Below are positions 55,732 through 64,000 of a DNA stretch of 64,000 bases, piece by piece. The notes beneath the pieces were generated by a model. That model saw only the letters and a list, made by a program, of their open reading frames with translations. It had not been told where the DNA came from and ran no database searches. Each line of letters starts with the position of its first letter. The stretch's first letter is position 1. Position numbers and translations under genes: made by a program. Source of the stretch: Medicago truncatula (lineage: Eukaryota; Streptophyta; Magnoliopsida; Fabales; Fabaceae); contig NC_053045.1 of NCBI RefSeq assembly GCF_003473485.1, positions 5,792,501 through 5,856,500 of the forward strand, written 5' to 3'.

Positions 55732-58426
55732 TGTTGTTGGATTACTTTGATTTTCCACCACACAAGACAAGAGAAAACTGAGAAGACAGGTGAAAAATGG
55801 TGTATTTATAAAGTTGCACACAAGAGAAGTTTCGTTGAACAAGACCCGTAAAGTTGTAACACATGTAATGGGAACTAAACATTGCATTATTTCAAAGTGA
55901 ACCTTATAATAATTTATAGTTTCTTGACCCAGAAAATTTATCTCCATTGGCCAATTTTTCTTTGGAAATTTAGGATCACTAAAAGTGAAAACAATGACCC
56001 TACAATGTTGATATTAATTAATTATGCATTAGTGTGCCAACCATTGAGAAAATATGTTATCATAATGCAAAGAAAGTTGATTTTCACAGATACTAAATAC
56101 TCCATTAGCTTGGCTCTTAAAGCATAAATTCAGCACATCATATTTATAGTGGTTTATGAATATCTATCCTTCTATCTTTCACTCAATAAACATTTCTCTA
56201 TATTGATATTAACTTGTTTATTTTAATTTACTCCAAATAAAATGATTGCCACGGTAAATAAATCCTTTTTCTTTCTGTAGTTACTACATGAAAATCACAC
56301 ATATTAATAGGTTGAGGTTCAATGCGTTGCGTGCAAAGATTTAATGTTAGACACATTTTGAAAAGGATATTCTTGCTGCCTGTCACTATCCAACCCCTCA
56401 TATTTGACACAAGACTACTCAGGCAGTATAAACAATATACTCAGACAGGCTCTTTTAATTTGTTTCTCTTTTATTAAAGGTAATTTTTTCAATTAAAAAA
56501 GTCATGGTTACATTACAACTGACAATTTATGTTTTCTCACTAATCCGTGGTTGATGGTTAAAGTGACATCACCATCGGTTTAAAGAGATAGTGGTAATTT
56601 TAGTCATCGGTAATTTTTTGAGCAGATTTCTCAATTTTATCATAGTCGCATCTATTCTTTGATTTAATCAATGGGATGGCATAAGACAGTCAAGATGTAA
56701 ATATCAATGCCTCTGATCCAACCTCTTTCTTGGCATCTTTAAAAATTCGGATTATTTGCCACCTGTGCCACGGAATGCTTTTGTTTAACCTTTAAAATGG
56801 TAGAAATTAGAGTTTGTTCTTAGAAAACTTGTTGAAGGTTAATTTATTGTAACTTCTGATATCTCTTTTTAAGAAAGTTTTTGATGATGGATTTGATAGT
56901 ATCTCTCGTTCAGACGTAGGTCAATTTGACCGAACTGAAAAAACATATATTGATGTGTTCTTCATTTCTTTTATCTTATTTTATTATTTGTGACAAGTTT
57001 GGTTGATGCTAATTTTTCATCAAACATTAAAGTATTAGTGTGATTTTTATCTTAATTCACATCATTTAATTATTAAGCATATTCTTTTTGTGTCAACTGC
57101 AAGCTAGGAAAGAGGCTGAAGTTGAGAAACACTTGTTAGGAAACATCGATTGGTCCATAGCATGACCAATTGACCATAAAACCTCATCTTCCATCCATGA
57201 AGAAACGGTTGCCAAGTTGAATTACTAAAATATACTAACTAGTCATCATTGAAGAGTAAATCAAATTTAACCATACTTCACGTTATAGGATTAAAAAAGA
57301 CATTCATTTCCGCTGACGCTTTCCTATATGTTATCATTTGGCTGTAAAAGACATTCAAAGCTGTGAATAAAAAATATCCATGGGATTTTCACGTTATAGT
57401 CTTCAAACTTTTTCTTCTTCTCTATGGCAGTGGCAAAGAAAATGGCTATCTAAATTAAAAATAACTTGTTTCTTCAAACTACAGATCGGTGCAGCGCCAT
57501 GCATGGATTTTTCTAATCAAGTCAAAACAAGTCAGACTCGAAACCCATTTACAGTTGGTCCTCTCAATTAAAGACTCCTTGTTTCTTAACAGATCAGTCA
57601 GCTATGAATTTTTAATCAATTTGAAACCAAGTTATAGTTTCGGTTATCTCGATTAAAAAACCCTTACTTCTTCATTCCTGGATTTTCTAGGTTAAAATTT
57701 TTAACTTAATTTTTGTTAAACGTAAATGAGTTTGTTTTCTTGCAAGACTTAGCGTAAACAATTTTAACATCAACAAGAAAGTATGTGTTCAATTTTAACA
57801 TCAACCGAGAGTTCAATTCAATTGGCTGATTTTTTTCTATTGGCTGATTTTTATTTGGAAAAATGAATGACTTAAAAGTGAAAGCAATGACCCAACAATT
57901 AAAGTTATATTAACGGACTTCCAAGCCTTGCTTTCGGTGGTCTGACCACATTTTTGTTTTTGCATTCTCACTTGGTCTTAATTACATTTCTAACAATGAC
58001 TAAGAATCCATTATGATGAAGTAAGTGGTGTTTACAAATTCACTTTTCATATTAAACATAATCTTTGTGGGTCCTTCAGCGTCCCTAAGAAAAATATTAC
58101 CTTGAAAAGTGCAAGACAGCTTTGAATGTCTTTTACAGCCAAATGATTACATATAGGAAAGTTCTCTTCAATTTCATGGTAACACAGAATGGAAAAATAG
58201 CATCTAGTGGAAATAATTCAGAAAAGGGATTGGCTATGATTTGGCATTCGGAAATGTTATTGTCAAAAGATAATTGATTAATGAAGGTGATACATAGCAA
58301 TAAAGACAATCATGAAGAATTTGCAGTTTCAATGATAATTAAATCAAAATCAGCCTACAAATACAGGATGTTTATATGAACATTTGAACCTTCCTAATTA
58401 TTTATGCTCATTTGAAACTTTGGCTG
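55732..58426. other. RLP-4 upstream region and duplicated spacer
   Basis: 55805-55990 is the RLP-2-like promoter. 57090-58370 is a copy of the spacer behind RLP-3 (50490-51880), with small indels. So the upstream region of RLP-4 joins an RLP-2-type promoter to an RLP-3-type spacer. No gene. Confidence 0.55.
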
Positions 58427-58498
58427 GTGACAAAGGATAAGCTGTTTGATGCAAAAGCAGGGCATGTAGTAAAGGTTGTACTGGTTTGTACTTTTTGA
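58427..58498 (+). pseudogene. Orphan PEBP exon 2
   Basis: An open stretch of 23 codons plus stop reads VTKDKLFDAKAGHVVKVVLV, matching PEBP-2 exon 2 (VTKEKLLDAITGHILGEAVM). The matching intron end is present upstream (TATGCTCATTTGAAACTTTGGCTG against TTTGCTCATTTGAAACTTTGACAG in PEBP-2), but the acceptor AG is changed to TG. There is no exon 1 in the neighbourhood. Confidence 0.8.
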
Positions 58499-58689
58499 GA
58501 TATATGCATTGCCACTTAATTAAGAAGACTATATGAAGATTAATCCAAATAATGATTGGGGTATAATGAGTCCAACCAATTTGATATCTATGTGAAAGGA
58601 TTAGCATTGAATCTTGAGAATGAGAATGTAAGAATTGGATAGTGGTATGTTAAAGGAATACGGGCTATCAAAATGTTCGAATTTTTACA

Positions 58690-59330
58690 CATAGAGGAGG
58701 TGTTACAGCTTTTGAGATAGCACTCATTAGTTGCCAAGCTTGCAAAATGTTGTTTTGGTTTCATAAAGGTGGACTATTTAGGACTTACCTTTTAAATCCA
58801 AGAAGTTGAGATGGACCAATCTAAAATTAAATCTGTAATTGATTTGCCTACTTCATCAAAACTAAAGGGACTCTTAATTTAGTCAGGATATTATAGAAGA
58901 TTCATCTCTAATTATTCAATCATTACTAATCGTCTTACTGCATTATTAAAAAAAGATGGATTAATTTGTTTGGAACCAACAGGCCAAGGAAATTTTTGAC
59001 GCACTCAAAAAGGCTATGGCTAAAATACCTTATCTCATCTTCCTGATTTCTCAATGTCATTTATACAAGAAAAGACGCATCAGGTATCGGGCATTGGCGC
59101 CATTTTGAATCTTCCTATTTATAGGGAGTTATATGCAATATTTGAGGCAATGGCTAAGTTTAAACATTATATATATTTTGGCAACCAACTCATAATTCGG
59201 ACTGATAATCAGAGTTTGATGTCACTGCCTGATCAAACAATTCAAACCCCTGAACAAATCTAAATATGATTTTGTAGCTATAATTAAAATCGTCATTTCA
59301 TAACTACTGACAGTTCATTTCCTCATTTGG
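58690..59330 (+). mobile_element. Fossil Ty3/gypsy reverse transcriptase/RNase H fragment
   Basis: The translation carries remnants of the end of a gypsy RT (KLKG..GYYRRFI) and RNase H (SGIGAIL, YRELYAIFEAMAKFKHYIYF, RTDNQSL). A short direct repeat (TCTAAATATGATTTTGTAGCTATAATTAAAATCG) occurs at about 59258 and 59366. Broken, partial, with no LTRs seen. Confidence 0.65.
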
Positions 59331-60024
59331 TTCCATTGAGAAAACCCAAACAAAGATATTTGCACAAGTCTAAATATGATTTTGTAGCTATAATTAAAAT
59401 CGTCTATCAAAGAAAACACCATCACCACAACTCCATGTGATACTAGTTTATTTGAATTTGCCCATGTATCTGTAACTAAAATCAGTCTACAAATACATGT
59501 TGTTGAGCTTATAGGTGCTCCATTGTTAATGTCAAATTTTTATGCAATCTATATAACAGAAATTTTGTATGCCTTCCATTAAAGATACAAGTTTTTTTTT
59601 TTAGGGATTAAAGATACAAGTTTCAATATTGGCTTTGTAAAACCACTTCATGATAATATAAATTCTACTTGTAAAAAAAAAAAGGCTATATAAATTCTTT
59701 AACTTAATCAAGTCCTTATTTTATATACTGGATGAGTTATAACAATTGTCTAATCAATAATTTAGTTTGTGAAGAATTAATAAACTAATAAATTTTCAAA
59801 AACAAGTTGATGAATGTGACAAGTTTCTAGTGGCACCCCATAATACCCCACAAGTTTCTATCAGATAGATGATTTTGTAGAAACTCCATAGATGACCTTC
59901 AACGAAGTTACTCTTCAACTATTAACCAGTTCCACACTGGAAAATACAGGGAAGATTACATTTGTCTGCAACTTCTTTATAACACAAACATTTTTGTTGT
60001 GATTGTCACTAACAGTAAATAACA
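59331..60024. other. RLP-5 upstream region
   Basis: 59520-59660 is a partial copy of the 40000-40260 spacer. The rest is AT-rich. TTATAACACAAAC near 59975 may be the core promoter, about 50 bp before the ATG. Confidence 0.35.
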
Positions 60025-63000
60025 ATGAGAATCACATTAGTTTCATTGTTTTCCTTCCTTCTATGCTACTACTGCATATATCTCACTTTCCAAATCACTG
60101 TTGCCTCAGCCAAATGTCTTGAGGATCAACAATCGTTGTTGCTCCAACTAAAAAATAATCTCACATACAACCCTGAAACTTCCACCAAACTAAAATTATG
60201 GAATAAGAGCACTGCTTGCTGCTATTGGAATGGTGTAAGTTGTGACAGCAAAGGACACGTGATTGGCCTTGACTTTATTGCAGAAGACATCTCTGATGGT
60301 TTTGATAATTCAAGTAGTCTTTTTAGTCTCCATCATCTTCAAAAATTGAACTTGGCTGATAACAATTTCAATTCTGTTATTCCATCAGGATTTAACAAAT
60401 TGGTGATGTTGAATTATCTGAATTTATCATATGCTAACTTTGTGGGGCATATTTCTATAGAGATTTCTCAGCTTACAAGGTTGGTTACTCTTGATCTCTC
60501 TTCTCAAAGTAACTATGTATGTATAAAGAAAGGGCTGAAATTTGAGAACACAAATCTACAGAAATTTGTCCAAAATCTGACCAGTCTTAGGAAGCTGTAT
60601 CTAGATGGTGTAAGTTTAAAAGCTCAGGGACAAGAATGGAGTGATGCTTTGTTTCCGCTGCGTAACCTCCAAGTATTGAGTATGTCTTATTGTGATCTAT
60701 CAGGACCCCTTTCTTCTTCCCTAACAAGACTAAAGAACCTATCAGTCATTATTCTTGATGGGAACTATTTCTCATCCCTAGTGCCAGAAACATTTTCCAA
60801 TTTTAAAAAACTAACCACCCTCAGTCTTTCATCTTGTGGATTGACAGGTACATTTCCACAAAATATCTTTCAAATTGGAACATTGTCATTTATTGATTTA
60901 TCATTCAACTACAATCTCCATGGTTCATTTCCGGAATTTCCGCTGAGTGGATCTCTCCATACCTTAAGGGTAAGTAACACAAGCTTTTCTGGAGCATTTC
61001 CATATTCTATTGGTAACATGAGGCATTTATCTGAATTGGATCTTTTAAATTGTAAATTTAATGGAACACTTCCCAATTCACTGTCAAACCTTACAGAGCT
61101 TAGATGCATTGATTTGTCATCTAATAACTTTGCTGGTCCAATGCCATCATTTGGCATGTCCAAATATCTTATCCACCTAGACCTTTCTCATAATCGTTTA
61201 AGTGGTGAAATTCCAAAATCTTCTCACTTTGAAGGACTACACAGTCTTGTCAGCATTGACTTGCGTGATAATTCTATCAATGGGAGCATTCCTTCATCTC
61301 TTTTTGCACTCCCCTCACTGCTGGAGATTCAGCTTTCATCCAACCGGTTTAGTAAATTTGACGAATTCAAAAACATGTCTTCCTCTGTAATTAACACCCT
61401 TGATTTAAGTAGCAATAATCTATCAGGGCCTTTTCCAACATCTATCTTCCAGTTCAGATCACTTTATGTCCTCGATCTTTCCATTAACAGGTTGAATGGT
61501 TGGGTGCAGCTAGATGAGCTTTTGGAGCTAAGTAGTTTAACTGCCCTAGACCTTTCATACAACAACATATCAATCAATGTGAATGTTGAAAATGCTGATC
61601 ATACTTCGTTTTCCAATATTAGTACTTTAAAGTTGGCATCCTGCAACCTGAAAACTTTCCCTAGTTTCTTGAGAAACAAATCCAGATTGAGCATTCTAGA
61701 CCTCTCACATAATCAGATTCAAGGAATAGTTCCCAACTGGATTTGGAGGATTCAAAATCTTCAAAGCCTTAATGTTTCTCATAATATGCTCACTGATTTG
61801 GAAGGCCCTCTGCAAAACCTCACTTCCAACTTAATAGCCCTTGACATTCATAACAACCAATTGGAAGGTCCAATTCCTGTTTTTCCTGAATTTGCTTCTT
61901 ATTTGGATTACTCAATGAACAAATTTGATTCTGTTATCCCACAAGATATCGGTAACTACCTGTCTTTCACAACTTTTCTCTCTTTTTCAAATAATACTTT
62001 ACATGGAACTATCCCTCAATCCCTCTGCAATGCTTCAAATCTTCAAGTGCTTGATATTTCCATTAATAGCATTTCTGGAACAATTCCCTCATGTCTAATG
62101 TCAATGACTCAAACCCTTGTGGTATTAAATCTGAAGATGAACAATCTCACTGGTACTATCCCAGATGCGTTTCCACCTTATTGTGTTCTAAGAACTCTTG
62201 ATCTCCAAAAGAATAACTTAGATGGACAGATTCCAAAATCTCTTGTGAAATGCTCAGCACTAGAAGTACTAAACCTTGCAAACAACATCATCATTGGCAC
62301 ATTTCCATGCCTGTTGAAGAACATATCCACAATCCGTGTCATAGTCTTGCGCAGCAACAAATTCAATGGTCATATCGGATGTCCAAACACCAGTGGCACA
62401 TGGCAGATGCTTCAGATAGTTGATCTAGCCTTTAACAACTTCAGTGGTAAACTACCAGGAAAATTCTTCACAACGTGGGAGGCAATGAGGTCTGATGAAA
62501 ACCAAGCTGATTTGAAGGTAAAACGCGTCCAATTTGAGGTTCTCCAATTTGGTCAGATTTATTATCATGATTCAGTGACAGTAACAAGCAAAGGTCAACA
62601 GATGGATTTAGTTAAAATTCTAACAGTCTTCACTTCCATCGACTTCTCATCGAATCATTTTGAAGGACCTATACCATATTCAATAGGGAACTTCAAAGCA
62701 CTTTACATTCTCAACATTTCAAACAACCGTCTCTCAGGTAAAATCCCATCTTCCATAGGGAACTTGAAACAATTGGAGTCCTTAGACCTCTCAAATAACA
62801 CTTTGACTGGTGAAATTCCTGTGCAGCTAGAAAGCTTGTCCTTCCTTTCATATTTGAACCTTTCCTTCAATCATTTGGTGGGGAAGATCCCAACAGGTAC
62901 TCAACTTCAGTCATTTCAGTCTTCTTCTTTTGAAGGAAATGATGGGCTATATGGACCTCCATTGACTGAAAAACCAGATGGTAAAAGGAATGATGAGTTG

Positions 63001-63213
63001 CTATCTTGTTCAACAGACTGGAAATTTTTAAGTGTAGAATTGGGGTTTGTTTTTGGTCTCGGAATTGTCATTGGTCCTCTAATGTTTTGGAAGCAATGGA
63101 GGATAAGATATTGGAAACTAGTGGATAAAATTCTTTGCTGGATCTTTTCAAGGATTCATCTTGAATATGTAACCCATAGAGGACAGACATACATAGTTTT
63201 AAGGTGGCATTAG
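60025..63213 (+). CDS. RLP-5: LRR receptor-like protein, intact
   Basis: Intronless, 1062 residues: signal peptide (MRITLVSLFSFLLCYYCIYLTFQITVASA), N-cap CCYWNGVSCD, LRR ectodomain, island before YYHDSVTVTSKGQQM, membrane helix about 999-1022 (SVELGFVFGLGIVIGPLMFW) and a 40-residue tail ending THRGQTYIVLRWH. Up to the GQQM motif it follows RLP-1 almost word for word in long stretches (for example ENADHTSFSNIST and FPSFLRNKSRL). From the next LRR on, it follows RLP-2/3/4 (SIDFSSNHFEGPIP, SFEGNDGLYGPPLTE). The outer juxtamembrane linker is about ten residues shorter than in RLP-3 and RLP-4 (no QPAC segment). Role as for the other RLPs; ligand unknown. Confidence 0.92.
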   Translation: MRITLVSLFSFLLCYYCIYLTFQITVASAKCLEDQQSLLLQLKNNLTYNPETSTKLKLWNKSTACCYWNGVSCDSKGHVIGLDFIAEDISDGFDNSSSLFSLHHLQKLNLADNNFNSVIPSGFNKLVMLNYLNLSYANFVGHISIEISQLTRLVTLDLSSQSNYVCIKKGLKFENTNLQKFVQNLTSLRKLYLDGVSLKAQGQEWSDALFPLRNLQVLSMSYCDLSGPLSSSLTRLKNLSVIILDGNYFSSLVPETFSNFKKLTTLSLSSCGLTGTFPQNIFQIGTLSFIDLSFNYNLHGSFPEFPLSGSLHTLRVSNTSFSGAFPYSIGNMRHLSELDLLNCKFNGTLPNSLSNLTELRCIDLSSNNFAGPMPSFGMSKYLIHLDLSHNRLSGEIPKSSHFEGLHSLVSIDLRDNSINGSIPSSLFALPSLLEIQLSSNRFSKFDEFKNMSSSVINTLDLSSNNLSGPFPTSIFQFRSLYVLDLSINRLNGWVQLDELLELSSLTALDLSYNNISINVNVENADHTSFSNISTLKLASCNLKTFPSFLRNKSRLSILDLSHNQIQGIVPNWIWRIQNLQSLNVSHNMLTDLEGPLQNLTSNLIALDIHNNQLEGPIPVFPEFASYLDYSMNKFDSVIPQDIGNYLSFTTFLSFSNNTLHGTIPQSLCNASNLQVLDISINSISGTIPSCLMSMTQTLVVLNLKMNNLTGTIPDAFPPYCVLRTLDLQKNNLDGQIPKSLVKCSALEVLNLANNIIIGTFPCLLKNISTIRVIVLRSNKFNGHIGCPNTSGTWQMLQIVDLAFNNFSGKLPGKFFTTWEAMRSDENQADLKVKRVQFEVLQFGQIYYHDSVTVTSKGQQMDLVKILTVFTSIDFSSNHFEGPIPYSIGNFKALYILNISNNRLSGKIPSSIGNLKQLESLDLSNNTLTGEIPVQLESLSFLSYLNLSFNHLVGKIPTGTQLQSFQSSSFEGNDGLYGPPLTEKPDGKRNDELLSCSTDWKFLSVELGFVFGLGIVIGPLMFWKQWRIRYWKLVDKILCWIFSRIHLEYVTHRGQTYIVLRWH

Positions 63214-64000
63214 CGACTAATGAGTGTCCTAATTAGTAGTATAATTTAATGTTTTCTATTACCAACCATGTTGTTTGTTAACGTTAAAAATAAATAAATA
63301 AATAACCAAGTTTTTGTTATGTATACTTCTTTGTGATGATATGTGGTGAAACTTTGAAGAGCATCTATTAAATAAAATAGCTTCACACGGAGTTGTGGTG
63401 ACAAATTTTAATTCGAAATAAAAAAAGGATGAGTTGGTCTATTGTAATACCCCGCATGTAAAAGTTCAATATCAGTTATTTTATCTTTTGAATTTTTTTA
63501 GGGAAGGACAAAATGGTAATTGTGCACAAGACTTTTCAGGATTGAAACATATTATTTCAACGGACTATGGTGATTGAAATATTTCATTTAAAACTTTTAC
63601 GGTATTTTATCGGATATTCTAGTTTGAACAAGAGTGTAGAAAAGGGCATTTTGGTAATTTCTTACCTAAGGATACAAATAAGACAAAACATGAAATTTCT
63701 ACACTTTTATCCATCTTTCTCTCCAAATTTCAGATTTTTCTTCTCTCTTCCTCTCTAGCTCACGTCTTCTCTACCTCTCCTCACCCAATCCACCAAAAAT
63801 CATTAAGGCTTTGTTTGGATGACAAAAGAAAGAAAATTAAAGGAAAGAAAGTAGAAGGATTGAAAGTGAATAGAAAGGGAAAGGAATGTGAGATGATTGT
63901 TTGGTTGTTTGGTATAAGTGAAAGTGAAAGGAAGGAAAGATATATATGATTAGTAAATGACATAACTGCCCTTTTATAGAAATAAGATATTCAATGTGTA
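63214..64000. other. Intergenic with LTR-like and MITE-like starts
   Basis: TGTAATACCCCG at about 63443 resembles the start of chromovirus-type gypsy LTRs, with a CT-rich leader at 63700-63780 (fossil, tentative). GGCTTTGTTTGGATGACAAAAG at 63808 resembles a transposon end, with the partner outside the window. Confidence 0.3.

Noticed and set aside
55732-55947. N-terminal extension of RLP-4 by 72 codons
   Set aside because: The sequence corresponds to the promoter of RLP-2, and the signal peptide starts at 55731.

Overview
The window is plant nuclear DNA. It is AT-rich, with spliced genes, long intergenic spacers and many small transposons. Several features point to a legume of the inverted-repeat-lacking clade, most likely Medicago or a close relative. 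These are a nodule-specific cysteine-rich (NCR)-like peptide gene, legume-type Mutator-like miniature elements beginning GGGTTAAATATG, and a tandem cluster of Ve/Cf-type receptor-like proteins (RLPs). The species call is an inference; no database was searched.

Layout. 1-0.3 kb: last two exons of a DUF674 gene. 2.5-5.1 kb: a three-exon NCR-like gene whose second intron holds repeats. 5.1-10.5 kb: old copia and gypsy remnants, a nested pair of hAT elements and Mutator-type MITEs. 10.6-10.9 kb: a secreted cystatin. 11-20 kb: repeat-rich, with a gag-like fossil, foldback elements (one inside a minisatellite), a Helitron helicase remnant and LTR-like sequence. 20.4-22.9 kb: a complete three-exon beta-tubulin. 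23-28 kb: SINEs and Stowaway-like MITEs.

28-63 kb is the main gene cluster. It has RLP-1 (+), two PEBP/YbhB-like genes (+), RLP-2 (-, pseudogene), RLP-3 (-), RLP-4 (-) and RLP-5 (+). Shared blocks of non-coding DNA show that the RLPs and the 3' exon of a PEBP gene were duplicated together as segments. The RLPs are mosaics of one another, which suggests gene conversion or unequal exchange. Intact RLPs are predicted plasma-membrane LRR proteins without a kinase domain; this family usually signals through SOBIR1/BAK1-type partner kinases.

The observations most worth following are the NCR-like gene with a micro-exon made by tandem duplication, the RLP mosaicism including an unusual 102-residue cytoplasmic tail on RLP-1, the MRQI (not MREI) start of the beta-tubulin, the complementary pocket changes in the two PEBP paralogues, and eight foldback/MITE insertions with 9-bp target duplications (six exact).
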